From the NCBI RefSeq assembly GCF_036345915.1, contig NZ_CP107785.1, positions 5,022,001-5,086,000 of the forward strand: a stretch of DNA of 64,000 nt, given 5' to 3'. The stretch comes from Nocardia sp. NBC_00565. Lineage in GTDB: Bacteria > Actinomycetota > Actinomycetes > Mycobacteriales > Mycobacteriaceae. Positions within the stretch are counted from its first letter, which is position 1. Every line of letters starts with the position of its first letter. Of this stretch, positions 1 to 9,333 are shown one piece after another. Position numbers and translations under genes: made by a program. The notes beneath the pieces were generated by a model that did not search any database, was not told the DNA's origin, and saw only the letters and a list, made by a program, of their open reading frames with translations.

Positions 1-1829
1 GAAATGTCGTCGGCGAAGTCGACGAGCCGCCACAATGGAGCACCCGACAGGTGCTCGCGATCGGTGGTGCGCCAATGCGGCGCGACAGGCAGGATGTCTT
101 GTTCGTCGGACAATCGAACACGTTCGGCGACAAGCTCTTCCCGCTCACCACGCGCGGTTGTCACCGCGGACTCGCAGAGCGTTTCCTGCTTGCTGATCTC
201 CTCCAGGACAGTAGATGCCGCCGCATTGACCGCTTCGGCGACCGCCGACTCGGAATCGGCCATATCGGCCAGCGCCTCGGGGTCGAGGAAACCGAGCTCG
301 CGACAGCGGCCGACCCACTCCCGCAAGCCGATTCGCAGATCCTCCAGCGCCCGTTCACGCCCTTCAGCCGCCGCTATCCGAGCTGCCTCGGCATCGGTAT
401 ACCCTTCCCGGGCCAGATCAAGATCCCTCTCAGCCTGCCCGCGCAACGTGACCGCACGCTCGTGTGCTTCCAGCGCCAGGACGGTCGCGCCGATCTGATC
501 TCGCCTGCCACGTACGGCACCACGCAGCAACGACCGCGGCCGATCGGTATCCAGTGCAGCCGAAATCTCCTCGTACACACTGGACATGCCGACACGGGCC
601 GCCGCCTGCTCGGTCTCTGTGGCGAGGCCGTCGACGATCCGCGCCTGCCCCTGTACAGCTGCGACAGCCACCTGGTATTTGGAGACGTCGTCCTGTGCGC
701 CGTTTCGGTACGACGTTGCGTCGCGCCGGATGTCTGCGGCCCGGCTCTGCGCCTTGACGGTGTCCCGACGCAGCCGGTCCAACTCCTGCCCCTGTTTGTA
801 TGCCTCGGACTCCAGCAGCCCTTCCTTACGCGCCTCATCTTGCGAGCGCTCCGCCTCCAGGCCTTCTATCTGCTCTTCGGTCTCCTTTTTCCGCTGTGCG
901 ACGGACTCGTATTCTTCGGCGGACTTCTTGGCTGCGTTCGACAGTCTGTCCAGCTCGGTCGTCGCGGAAATGAGCGCTGCCGCACCCGCCCGCAGGACCC
1001 GCTGGGCGTAGGTTTTCTGCTGGCGGGCGAGCGTGCGGGTGGCGCCGACCTCTTCTGCCAGCCGAGTGAGCCGTTCCCGTTGGGCATCCAGCCGTTCGAA
1101 ACCCTCTGCCAGATCGGCGATCTCGTCCTGCCCGAGCGGCGGCAAGGCACGCGACAGCAAGGTCGACAGCAATGCGGGATCGAGCCGTTGCGACAGCTTC
1201 GGAGTCCGCAGCTGGAGCATCGCGGTGATGAGCGCGTCGTAGCGTTGCTCGTTCAAGGTCGGGAAGAGCGCCGAGCGGATTTCGTCGCGATAGTCGCCCG
1301 CGTTGCCGTGGACGGTACCGCGCGTGCCGAGCCGCTCCTCCAACGCCGTGCGGGTCAGCGGCCGTCCGTCGGTGGTCAGTGTCAGGCCGTCGCCGATGCG
1401 CAGATCCGTGGTGAAGTAGTCGGGGTGGACGGTGGTGGTGTGGCTGCTGGCCTGCAGACGCGCACCGCAGGTGAACCACCGCTCCGGATCTCCTGGCAGT
1501 CGGAATTCCAACCAGACGTAGCCGACTCGGGTGGTACCGGTTGCGCCCTCTCCCATCAGGTTCCAGTGCATGGTCCGCTCGCCGGTGCCGAAGGTGGAGA
1601 GGCGATTGGCACGCAGGTTCGCGTCGAACAGGAACGGCAGCAACAGTTCCAGCGCTTTGGACTTGCCGCTGCCGTTCGGTCCACGCAGCAGCAGCCGGCC
1701 CTGGTGGAACTCGAAGACCTCGTCGTAGTACCGCCAGACATTGAGAATGCCTGCGCGAGAAGGGATCCACCGCACCGGGCGCTCATCGTCCGCGTCGGCC
1801 ATGGGGCGGGGCAACGCAGTCACGGTCAT
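1..1829 (-). CDS. jetC: Type II Wadjet JetC, SMC/MukB-like ATPase (3' end outside window)
   Basis: This is the large SMC-like ATPase of a Wadjet type II system (TIGR02680-type). In Wadjet, JetABC forms an SMC-like loop extruder and JetD cuts the extruded circular DNA. Translating from an ATG at 1829 gives a continuous frame to the window edge. It has a Walker A motif, GPNGSGKS, at residues 50-57, then a long helical stretch rich in Glu, Arg and Ala that reads as coiled coil. The family is about 1,350 residues, so just over half the protein is missing beyond the left edge. The start overlaps the jetB stop by 4 bp (ATGA), indicating coupling. The plus-strand ORFs here, one of about 600 codons, are shadows of this gene. 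Family assignment rests on the Walker A, the coiled coil and the three partners. Confidence 0.88.
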   Translation of the reverse strand, partial: MTVTALPRPMADADDERPVRWIPSRAGILNVWRYYDEVFEFHQGRLLLRGPNGSGKSKALELLLPFLFDANLRANRLSTFGTGERTMHWNLMGEGATGTTRVGYVWLEFRLPGDPERWFTCGARLQASSHTTTVHPDYFTTDLRIGDGLTLTTDGRPLTRTALEERLGTRGTVHGNAGDYRDEIRSALFPTLNEQRYDALITAMLQLRTPKLSQRLDPALLSTLLSRALPPLGQDEIADLAEGFERLDAQRERLTRLAEEVGATRTLARQQKTYAQRVLRAGAAALISATTELDRLSNAAKKSAEEYESVAQRKKETEEQIEGLEAERSQDEARKEGLLESEAYKQGQELDRLRRDTVKAQSRAADIRRDATSYRNGAQDDVSKYQVAVAAVQGQARIVDGLATETEQAAARVGMSSVYEEISAALDTDRPRSLLRGAVRGRRDQIGATVLALEAHERAVTLRGQAERDLDLAREGYTDAEAARIAAAEGRERALEDLRIGLREWVGRCRELGFLDPEALADMADSESAVAEAVNAAASTVLEEISKQETLCESAVTTARGEREELVAERVRLSDEQDILPVAPHWRTTDREHLSGAPLWRLVDFADDI

Positions 1830-3091
1830 GACGGCGACTCCTCGATGGTGTCGTGATTGTTGGTGTCGGAGGTCCGCACACCGCTCACGCGGTAGCGCGC
1901 CGCTGCGGGCAGCGGTATCACCAGCCCCGATGCGGTGGTGCGTACGAGACCGAAGGCCGACAGCGTGGCGATCGAGTCGGATACGAGCTGGCGGATGCCG
2001 TCGGCGCCTCGATAGCTGCGTGCCCAGCGCGGAAATCGTTCCAGCAGTTCGGTTGCCGACCGGCGCAGCTGCTCGACGGTTGTCGATCCGGGCATCGCGT
2101 CGAGCAGCAGCAATGCCGCAACCTTTGCGGTCGCCGCATCGTCGGGGAACCTACTGTCGGTGGCGATACCGTCGACATCGACCAGCAGCACACCCTCCGC
2201 CCGCTCTTCCAGCATGAAGCCGCCCTGCTCTGCGGCTTGGCGTAGCAGCCGCCGACCCGTCGGCGAGGCGATGTAGGCGCGTTCCTCGTCGGACAGCTCG
2301 TTGTAATAGACGACCGGGTCATCGACCAAACGACGAAACACCGAGTGGCGCAGCCACAGATTGCGTTGCACATCGGAGACGCCCGCGGTGTCCGCGTGGC
2401 GGCCCGACGCCAGGCCGTAGCGGCGTTCGCGGGATACCTCGGCAAGCAACTGCTCGACCCGCAGCGGGACCTCGTCGACAGGCACGCCTAGTTGGGACGG
2501 TCCGACCGGTGCCGCGAGCAGCCGAAGCAACAGCGTGGCGTCCACTCGGTACAGCACTTTCGCCGAGTTCGATTCGATGTAGGAGTCGGCGGAACCGTCG
2601 ATAGCATCCAGCACTCCGAAGGATTCGAGCAACCGCAGTGCGTCCACGAAAGCCATCCGCTCACTGCGGCTCGCGGTCTGGAAGTCTGCCAACACCGGAT
2701 CCGCGGCGGTGGCGGCCTGCACCCGATCGGCGAGCAGGCCGATAGTCGTCACCGGCGCGGTGAACAGCTCGGCGGCAACCACGCACAGCAGGACGTAGCG
2801 CCTACGGTCGAAAGGGGCTCGTGCCGAACGCAACCTGCGAGCCGGGCGAGTGGGGTCGGTGGCGGGGCGCACCTTGACCAGGCGCGCGTAACCAAGACGC
2901 GGTTCCACCGTCAATGTCCAACCGCAGTAGTAGTCGAACCATTTCGCGATCGGTTCGCGCCTGCGGCGGATGAGGTCGAACGGTTCCGGCGCACCGCGTT
3001 CGGTGATGAGCGGGCTGGCCAGCAGCTGCCGAATACCCCGCGATACCTCCTCGCGTTCGGCGATCACCAGCTGATTCGCGAGCTCACTCAT
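1826..3091 (-). CDS. jetB: Type II Wadjet JetB (DUF2398, TIGR02678)
   Basis: The 421-residue protein matches the DUF2398/TIGR02678 family, the JetB subunit (kite-like partner of the SMC ATPase) of type II Wadjet. The N-terminal region carries the family-like stretch FDYYCGWTL near residues 52-60 and an arginine-rich segment around 84-98, followed by predicted winged-helix-like helices. The length is normal for the family. It overlaps jetA upstream by 4 bp and jetC downstream by 4 bp, both as ATGA, so the three genes are translationally coupled. Function by family: it bridges the JetC heads and supports plasmid recognition and loop extrusion. No odd features were seen. Confidence 0.88.
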   Translation of the reverse strand: MSELANQLVIAEREEVSRGIRQLLASPLITERGAPEPFDLIRRRREPIAKWFDYYCGWTLTVEPRLGYARLVKVRPATDPTRPARRLRSARAPFDRRRYVLLCVVAAELFTAPVTTIGLLADRVQAATAADPVLADFQTASRSERMAFVDALRLLESFGVLDAIDGSADSYIESNSAKVLYRVDATLLLRLLAAPVGPSQLGVPVDEVPLRVEQLLAEVSRERRYGLASGRHADTAGVSDVQRNLWLRHSVFRRLVDDPVVYYNELSDEERAYIASPTGRRLLRQAAEQGGFMLEERAEGVLLVDVDGIATDSRFPDDAATAKVAALLLLDAMPGSTTVEQLRRSATELLERFPRWARSYRGADGIRQLVSDSIATLSAFGLVRTTASGLVIPLPAAARYRVSGVRTSDTNNHDTIEESPS

Positions 3092-4626
3092 ATCCGTTCT
3101 CCGCTCGCGCGCCGCCCTTTTCGCTCCCCCGGCACCACGATCTCCAGGACGTAATCCGGGCCCTGGAAGACACCGAGCGGAGTCTTCAGCTCAGCCCGAG
3201 CGCCGTCCTGCGGTGGTCGCAGCACGATCTCGATCCGTCCGTCGGTGGTGCTGCCCCGCCGGGTTCCACTCGGCTCCGGCACGTTGCCGAGCGCTCGTCC
3301 CAGCAGGTCGAGCAACCGCTCGAACACCGCGTGGTCGAGCCGACCGAATGCGGAAAGCCGGACGGCGCCACCGGTATTCAGCAGATCCCAGGCCGCCTCC
3401 AGCTCGGCGCGCTCGGCAGCGGCTTGTCCGGCGCGCGCGGCTTTGATCGCGGACACATCCCGTATACGGCCGGTCCGGCTGAAGCGTTCCGTCCGACCGG
3501 CTGTGCGCAGCAGCGGGGACACCTCGACCGGCGGCGCCGCAGACCACGCGGATGTCGAGCTCACCAGTTCAGGATCAGGGTGTGCCAGGTGGGCGTGCCG
3601 TGCTGAACTCAGCCCGAATGCCGTCGACCACAGCCGATGCAGATCATCCTGATCCGGCACCACAGTGAACCATCTGGCCAGCTGACGAAAGTCGGCTACG
3701 GCACTGCTGGAACGCCTGCGTGACTCGGTGATCCGGTCGAGCACCTGCAGCAGCGTGATGATCGCCTTGCGGCCGACGAGATGGAGTTGTTCGATGCGAG
3801 GCGCCGAACCGTCGGCGGGCCGGAACCATGCCTGTAGACCCTCCCAGCGCGCCCGGCGGTGCTCCAACCACGCTAACCCGGGATCGGTGCCGGTCAGCTG
3901 TGGCAGCTCGGCGCCGATCAGAGCGCGATGATGCATCCGTCCGACGCCGTAATCATCGATCGCACGGATTCGGGTGGTTATCGCATGTCTTCGGTGCTCG
4001 ATGTTGGTGAGAAACTCTTGGAGGTAGGCGACAGTGGCGGCCTTGACCTCATGGAACACCGCCAAGTCCGCGCCTTCGGCCCGCAACAGCCGTTGCAATT
4101 CTCCGTTGAACTGCTTGGTGTTTCCGCGCAAGGCCTCGAGATGCGACTCGAGTTCACTCAGCGTGCTGAACACGCGCCGGTCGGTACCCGACTCCAACTC
4201 TTCGATCAGGTCACGTAGTCGATCGGAGATCGCGTCCAGCACCGCGGTCTGCAGCGCGCCGGTCGACGCGAGCACTGTCATCGCATGGATCACACCGGCG
4301 AACGCGGCCTCGCCCTGCCGGGTGAGCGAGTACTGCAGGTTGCGGCGTTCGTATTCGCTGGCGGTCCGGTAGTTCTCGGAGTGGTTCTGGATAACGTCGA
4401 CGAGCTTCCAGGTGCGCAGCTGATCCAATGCCGCGGTCAGGTCGTCGTCCTCGAGCGCTTCCAGCCATCCGACCGAGCGGAGCCGGGCTCGGATGTCATC
4501 GATGCCAAGCGCCGTTATCAGTCGCTCGTTGGCCTCGCCGAAGGCGTGCAGCACCGACACGTATAGCCCGGCGCGATCTCCGCTGGTAAAGCGGAACATC
4601 TCGGGCGGAACACGGATCGGGTCCAC
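3088..4626 (-). CDS. jetA: Type II Wadjet JetA (DUF2397, TIGR02677)
   Basis: The 512-residue protein belongs to DUF2397/TIGR02677, the JetA (kleisin-like) subunit of type II Wadjet. It opens with MDPIRVPPEMFRF and is mostly helical with repeated acidic/leucine heptads, as expected for a kleisin linking the ATPase heads. The start is a GTG at 4626, preceded by GGGGAGG with 5-nt spacing. Its stop overlaps the jetB start. It lies 73 bp downstream of jetD, so all four genes probably form one transcript led by jetD. Catalytic residues are not expected in this subunit. Confidence 0.87.
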   Translation of the reverse strand: MDPIRVPPEMFRFTSGDRAGLYVSVLHAFGEANERLITALGIDDIRARLRSVGWLEALEDDDLTAALDQLRTWKLVDVIQNHSENYRTASEYERRNLQYSLTRQGEAAFAGVIHAMTVLASTGALQTAVLDAISDRLRDLIEELESGTDRRVFSTLSELESHLEALRGNTKQFNGELQRLLRAEGADLAVFHEVKAATVAYLQEFLTNIEHRRHAITTRIRAIDDYGVGRMHHRALIGAELPQLTGTDPGLAWLEHRRARWEGLQAWFRPADGSAPRIEQLHLVGRKAIITLLQVLDRITESRRRSSSAVADFRQLARWFTVVPDQDDLHRLWSTAFGLSSARHAHLAHPDPELVSSTSAWSAAPPVEVSPLLRTAGRTERFSRTGRIRDVSAIKAARAGQAAAERAELEAAWDLLNTGGAVRLSAFGRLDHAVFERLLDLLGRALGNVPEPSGTRRGSTTDGRIEIVLRPPQDGARAELKTPLGVFQGPDYVLEIVVPGERKGRRASGERI

Positions 4627-4699
4627 GGCGCCTCCCCTGGACTGGTGGTACAGCCGCCCACACTAGACCTCAGTACCGACATGCGGTCCGGGCTCGGCT

Positions 4700-5968
4700 T
4701 CACTGCGCCTGCTCCTGCGCGAGTTGGTCGAGCAACACGGTCGCGACGCGCTCTTCCGGCACCGCCGTTCCGACTCGAATCATGTGTCCCGACAGGTCCG
4801 GATCCCACGGCACCGGTGTCACCCGCCCGACGGACGGACCCGCACCGCCCACCGCGGCGAGGTAGTCCGCGCTGCTCATCCGCCAGGGAATGGCACCGAC
4901 CCTGGCGACAATGTTGGCCGCGATGCGCAGTCCTTCGCCGTCGAAATCGCCGTGATAGTGCAGTTCGGCACCCGCCGAGGCCAATTGCTGGAGCAACCGC
5001 ACACCAGCACTGCTCGGCCATCCGGACGTGCAGATCATCGGCGGGCATCGAGTGCCGAATCTGGTCAGCGCCAACGCAAGCAGGCTCGGATTCTCGACCA
5101 CCCAGACCCGAGTCGGCACGCCGACAATGCGTGAGCATGCGCGAAGCTGCTGCAAGGTGAGCGCGGCGGCTTGCCCGGCCTCCGCACAAATGTGCAGAAT
5201 CCTCCCGATCGCGTCGCCTGCTGTGGTGATACGCAGCCCAGCGGACAGCACAGTGGAGGACAACTCGTCGTCGGCGATACCGGCGTGATCCCACAAGGCA
5301 CGAAGTTCACCGGCATCCGACGGTGCCGCGATGCCATAGACCGCAACCAATGCCCGGACCACCATCGTGTGCAATCGTGTGCCCTCATCGAGGCCATGGG
5401 GATCGCCGAGCACCGAGTCGGCAAACACGGGCAGAGGTGTTCCGACACCAGGTAATTCGTCCAGAACGCAGAGGGCCTGATCGAGCACCGCGCGCGTCCG
5501 TTCGACCGATCCTTCGATGAGTCCGTTCCGCCGCGTCGATGCCACCCACGTCTCCAGAGCGGGCTGCGCTCGCACGACCTCGTGTTCGGACAGCCACGCC
5601 CACAAGCGGTTTCGCTCTTCTGCCGCGCTTCGACGTTCGGCGGCACGATCGCCGATCGGCCCCACCAGCTGCTCGACGACTTCGTATGCCGTGCAGCCGA
5701 CTACCTCATTGAGTACGGCATCGAGGTCGGCCACCGAAATGGTGGCGTGTTCGCCCGGCAGTCGTACAGCCCCGAACAGATCCGCGATTGCCCCTTGCTG
5801 CTCGACGTCCAGCGGTCCCACCCGCACGCGCTGCACAGCCCGCCCTGCCGAGAATCTTTCATATAGCGCCCGCCATAGCGAGTCCAACGCAGGTGAGAGC
5901 CGCCGAACCGGGCTCCCGACGGTTACCTGTCGACTGCCTGATTCCGTTGCCGGGTCCTCGGCGCTCAT
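4700..5968 (-). CDS. jetD: Type II Wadjet JetD, Toprim-fold nuclease (DUF3323/DUF2399, TIGR02679)
   Basis: The 422-residue protein is TIGR02679-like, with an N-terminal DUF3323 region and a C-terminal DUF2399 Toprim-type domain. The Toprim residues are visible: a glutamate in VVENPS (Glu292) and the paired aspartates in HGDFDGEG (Asp341 and Asp343), which should bind metal for DNA cleavage. In Wadjet, JetD is the nuclease that cuts closed circular plasmid DNA trapped by JetABC. Here jetD is the first gene of the operon rather than the last, which is the order usually drawn for Wadjet. Its active-site residues are intact, so the system looks functional as far as it can be read. Confidence 0.87.
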   Translation of the reverse strand: MSAEDPATESGSRQVTVGSPVRRLSPALDSLWRALYERFSAGRAVQRVRVGPLDVEQQGAIADLFGAVRLPGEHATISVADLDAVLNEVVGCTAYEVVEQLVGPIGDRAAERRSAAEERNRLWAWLSEHEVVRAQPALETWVASTRRNGLIEGSVERTRAVLDQALCVLDELPGVGTPLPVFADSVLGDPHGLDEGTRLHTMVVRALVAVYGIAAPSDAGELRALWDHAGIADDELSSTVLSAGLRITTAGDAIGRILHICAEAGQAAALTLQQLRACSRIVGVPTRVWVVENPSLLALALTRFGTRCPPMICTSGWPSSAGVRLLQQLASAGAELHYHGDFDGEGLRIAANIVARVGAIPWRMSSADYLAAVGGAGPSVGRVTPVPWDPDLSGHMIRVGTAVPEERVATVLLDQLAQEQAQ

Positions 5969-6321
5969 CCGCCGATCCTATTTCGCGCGGCCTGATCCCA
6001 CCCGGCCCCTTCGACACCACCGGCGCCGAAGCTGCCAACGTCGGCTTCGAGCACTGGTTCGGCGGCGCGGACACCTTCGAACTTCTCGACACCATCGCTG
6101 GCCGCATCGGCGCGACGCTCTATCTGGGCCGGCGAATTCGGATGTGTCCCAAGGACTCCCCGGACGCGGCACGCATCGCCGAGCAACATTTCTTCGCTAC
6201 CGCCGGTAATCGCATCGAATCCATCGACCTACTCTGTTCTGGATGGAATGCTGAGCACTGAAGACCGAATCAGTTGCGTAATGGCTTGTTACGATGTGGC
6301 CAGGATATCGAGGGAGGTACG
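5969..6321. other. Intergenic region with possible gene remnant (about 5990-6261, +)
   Basis: No complete gene lies here. One plus-strand frame ending at 6261 reads like real protein (segments FEHWFGGADTF, GATLYLGRRIRMCPKDS, FFATAGNRIESIDLL) but has no credible start and the family was not recognised. It may be the C-terminal stub of a lost gene. The stretch must also hold the promoter of jetD (minus) and of the methyltransferase at 6322 (plus). Confidence 0.3.
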
Positions 6322-7113
6322 GTGGCGAAGGCCGATCGGGTACCGGCAGGCGTCGATCCAGGCAAGCCGAACGCAGCCCGCATATACAACTATATGCTCG
6401 GCGGCAAGGACAACTATGCGGTCGACCAGAAGGTTGCCGAGCGGATGCTCGCAGTCGCCCCGGATACCAAGACCCTGGCCTGGTTCGTGCGCAAGTTCCT
6501 GCTCAATGCCGTGCAAACGGCGGCCGAGGCAGGCATTCGGCAGTTCATCGATATCGGTGCGGGTATCCCCCACTCGCCCAACGTGTACGAGGTCGCGCAG
6601 AAGGTCGACGCGTCGGCACGCGTGGCGTCCATCGACTACGACCCGGTCGTGTACGCGCACACCAACGTCCTGTTGTCCGGAACGACCGGTGTGACATCGC
6701 TGCTCGGTGATCTGCGCCGTCCGGACGAGATCATCGAGAAGTGCCGGACCGAAGCCGATATCGACTTCGACCAGCCGGTCGCGATTCTGGTAATCGGTGT
6801 ACTGCACTACGTAATGAACGACGAACATCCGTTCCAGATCATCGCGCGATACCGCGACGTGATGGCGCCGGGCAGCCTCCTGGTCTTCACCCACGGATCC
6901 TCCGAAACGCATCCGGACTTCGTTGACCAGTCGTCGAGCGATACCGTAGGTAGTTCGTCTCAGGTCCAATATCGAACCCCAGCCGAGGTGGCCGCCTTCC
7001 TCGACGACTTGGAGGTGGTCGAACCCGGTCTGGTACCGGTGCAGGAGTGGCTGGCCGACGACCTGCCGAGCACCAAATTGGTGTTGCTCGGCGGAGTCGG
7101 TCGCAAGCCCTAA
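6322..7113 (+). CDS. SAM-dependent methyltransferase, PF04672 (DUF574) family
   Basis: The protein (263 residues from this start) matches the S-adenosyl methyltransferase family PF04672, which is expanded in actinomycetes and whose substrates are mostly unknown. Typical signatures are PNAARIYNYMLGGKDNY near the N terminus, the SAM-binding loop FIDIGAGIPHSPNVYE, an acidic strand in VASIDYDPVVYAH, and VLHYVMNDEHP. The start is a GTG at 6322 with AGGGAGG 5 nt upstream; the frame extends upstream to 6274, but that start lacks a ribosome site and is not family-like. The 3' end overlaps the convergent gene at 7110 by 4 bp. A broken paralogue fragment lies at 23809-23974. Confidence 0.85.
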   Translation: MAKADRVPAGVDPGKPNAARIYNYMLGGKDNYAVDQKVAERMLAVAPDTKTLAWFVRKFLLNAVQTAAEAGIRQFIDIGAGIPHSPNVYEVAQKVDASARVASIDYDPVVYAHTNVLLSGTTGVTSLLGDLRRPDEIIEKCRTEADIDFDQPVAILVIGVLHYVMNDEHPFQIIARYRDVMAPGSLLVFTHGSSETHPDFVDQSSSDTVGSSSQVQYRTPAEVAAFLDDLEVVEPGLVPVQEWLADDLPSTKLVLLGGVGRKP

Positions 7114-8174
7114 GACCCGCCCGCGGCCAGCGTATCGGCGCGTACCACGAGCGCGTCGGCGATCGGACGTGGACGACGGCCGAGACCGCATGCGCTGGCG
7201 ACACCATCGACCGGTCGGCCGAGTGCGTTCTCGATCATCCGCAGCGTCTCCAACTGCTGTGCCACGGTGGGACTTTCGTGGACGAATCCCGCGTAGAAAT
7301 TGGTGCCTTCGGGCAGGGACAGCTCGGCCAAGGGTGCATAGAACTCGGGGTTCGTCGACGGCGGAATATCTCCCGCCGCGAGCGGGCCATGGATGTAGGT
7401 CAGCGGTCGACCCGACGGCCAATGCCGGACAACGGAATTGGCCAGTTCCACGAAAGGTCTGAGATCGCGCATCGCCGTGCGTGCCCTATTGCGTATGCTG
7501 CCGAGGCACAGGTGCACCCCGAACCGAGTGCCCGCGGGAGCCGACGCGGCCAGCTCGGCGATCCCACGGCCCAATCCCAATGCCGCCTCCACCCGCCGAT
7601 GCACTGGCTGCGACTTCGCCATGAGCACCATTTCGGCGGTGGCCTCCAATTGCACGACGACGTCCTCGCCGACGAGTTCGTGGACGGCCGCGATATCGCG
7701 CACGGTGGCGTCGTAGAACGCCTTGCGGTGCGACCGGATACCGGAAACGCCCGTGGCGATGAACGTCAATGTGAAATCGGTCGGCATGCCGATCTGGAGG
7801 GCGAGTTCGGGCAGATCCCGCGCCGCGCGCAGACCTTGGAATATCGGCAGCGCTTCCTCGGCCTCCCCGAGATAACCGAGCTCCATCATGTCGCCGGTCA
7901 GCTCCTTACCGTGTGGGACACGATGGATGGTGCGGTCCCGACTCGTCTGCCACGTGCCCGGCTTCTTCACTTCCAGCACACCCTGCGACACCAGGTCCTC
8001 GATGATCGGCTGGATGTACCACTCGTAGCGACGCGTCTCACCGGTCGGCAGCGCGCGTAACCGAGGTCCCGCGGCGTCGAGCATCGCCCGCATTGCGTCG
8101 TCCGTATTCTCCCCAGGAAAACTGCCGACAAAATGCACACCACGCGAACCCATGCAGTGCATCGTAGATCGCAT
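7110..8174 (-). CDS. MetE/UROD-superfamily protein of unknown substrate
   Basis: The protein of about 350 residues looks like a stand-alone member of the cobalamin-independent methionine synthase/UROD barrel superfamily. It has HFVGSFPGEN near the N terminus, FVHES in the C-terminal third, and ACGLGRR near the end, a place where MetE has a zinc-binding cysteine motif. It lacks the N-terminal half of true MetE. The substrate is unknown. Three ATGs lie close together at 8174, 8162 and 8153; the last one (MGSRGVHF) fits the domain start best, but none has a good ribosome site, so the start is uncertain. The gene converges with the methyltransferase and diverges from the secreted hydrolase. Confidence 0.6.
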   Translation of the reverse strand: MRSTMHCMGSRGVHFVGSFPGENTDDAMRAMLDAAGPRLRALPTGETRRYEWYIQPIIEDLVSQGVLEVKKPGTWQTSRDRTIHRVPHGKELTGDMMELGYLGEAEEALPIFQGLRAARDLPELALQIGMPTDFTLTFIATGVSGIRSHRKAFYDATVRDIAAVHELVGEDVVVQLEATAEMVLMAKSQPVHRRVEAALGLGRGIAELAASAPAGTRFGVHLCLGSIRNRARTAMRDLRPFVELANSVVRHWPSGRPLTYIHGPLAAGDIPPSTNPEFYAPLAELSLPEGTNFYAGFVHESPTVAQQLETLRMIENALGRPVDGVASACGLGRRPRPIADALVVRADTLAAGGS

Positions 8175-8294
8175 CCGCTTCTCGCTATGGCATGGCTACG
8201 GATCCTTGTGTGCGGTATCGTGATTCGCCAGAAGATGGCGCGGCATTGGACCACTTCACGGTTTCGACAAACACCAGTACAGGGAGCGCGTCGC

Positions 8295-9317
8295 GTGCGA
8301 ACCTCAGTCCGGGCAATGGCAGCAGCCGCGGCAGCGGCACTGCTGTGCCTCACACCGGGTGCGGCCCATGCCGATCCGGCGGCGTCGCCGGATCGCTGCC
8401 AGCAGGTCTCCTTCCCGGTACCGGGGGGGACCTTGGCCGCGACCCTGTGCCTGCCACCGGACCGACCGACGGATACCGTCATGGTGTTGATGGCGGGTTC
8501 CAATTACAACGCCTCCTACTGGGATTTCGGTTACGCCCCAGAGACTTACAATTTCCGCCGCGCGATGAACGCCGCCGGCTACGCGACGCTGGTCGCCGAT
8601 CGACTCGGCAACGGCGCGAGCAGCCGTCCCACGAGCATGTCGCTCACCGCGACCGCGACCGCGCAGGCCCTGCACGACATCGTCCAAGCGCTGCGCCACG
8701 GACTCGGGGGCGCACAACCCTTCAGCAAGGTGGTCACCGGCGGCCACTCGCTGAGTTCGGGCACCTCCGTCATGGAGGCGACCAACTACCACGATGTCGA
8801 CGGCGTACTGCTCACCGGATACTCGCACGCCCTGAACATCCCTGAAGTTCTCGGCGTGATCAGCACCTACTACCAGGCGGTCGCGGATCCTCAATTCGCC
8901 GGGCGCGGTTACGATTCCGGCTATCTCGTGACGCGACCCGGCGCGCGGTTACACGATTTTTTCGGACCCGATAACGTCGATCCGCAGGTGCTCGCGATCG
9001 ATGAGGCGACCAAGGAAACCTTCTCGCTCACCGAATATCCCGACGGCTTGATGTCCACCCTCCCCGGTATGTCCAGCCTCATCACCGCCCCCACCCTTAT
9101 CGTCAACGGCAGTTTGGACCGCCTGTCGTGTGGCCCCGCCTACTCGATCTGCGCGGATGCCCCCGCCCTGCAGGCCGCGGAGGCGCCCTTCTTCAGCCCC
9201 GCGGCGCGGTTGCGCACCTTCGTCCTGCCGGGCAGTGGACATTCGGTGAACCTGGCCCGGAACACCGCCGACTACCATGCCGCCGTCATCGATTGGATGA
9301 AGTCGATCGTCGGGTAA
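8295..9317 (+). CDS. Secreted alpha/beta-hydrolase
   Basis: The 340-residue protein from a GTG start at 8295 (AGGGAG upstream, 8-nt spacing) begins with a classic signal peptide: VRTSVRAMAAAAAAALLC followed by cleavage near GAAHA-DPA. The mature part is an alpha/beta-hydrolase: nucleophile serine in GGHSLSSG, acid aspartate in NGSLDRLS, and the histidine in GSGHSVN near the C terminus. An oxyanion-region glycine lies in LMAGSNYN. Two pairs of cysteines could form disulfides, as expected outside the cell. The substrate is unknown; lipase/esterase-like is the best guess. The ORF is open further upstream to 8133, but that would overlap the divergent gene and bury the signal peptide. Confidence 0.75.
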   Translation: MRTSVRAMAAAAAAALLCLTPGAAHADPAASPDRCQQVSFPVPGGTLAATLCLPPDRPTDTVMVLMAGSNYNASYWDFGYAPETYNFRRAMNAAGYATLVADRLGNGASSRPTSMSLTATATAQALHDIVQALRHGLGGAQPFSKVVTGGHSLSSGTSVMEATNYHDVDGVLLTGYSHALNIPEVLGVISTYYQAVADPQFAGRGYDSGYLVTRPGARLHDFFGPDNVDPQVLAIDEATKETFSLTEYPDGLMSTLPGMSSLITAPTLIVNGSLDRLSCGPAYSICADAPALQAAEAPFFSPAARLRTFVLPGSGHSVNLARNTADYHAAVIDWMKSIVG

Positions 9318-9333
9318 CTGCGACGGCCCAACG

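Noticed and set aside
51..1856. Plus-strand ORF of 601 codons
   Set aside because: It is the shadow of jetC on the other strand; the minus frame has a Walker A motif and coiled coil, while this one has no domain-like sequence.
8133..8294. Upstream extension of the secreted hydrolase
   Set aside because: It would overlap the divergent gene and bury the signal peptide; GTG 8295 has a ribosome site and starts the signal directly.
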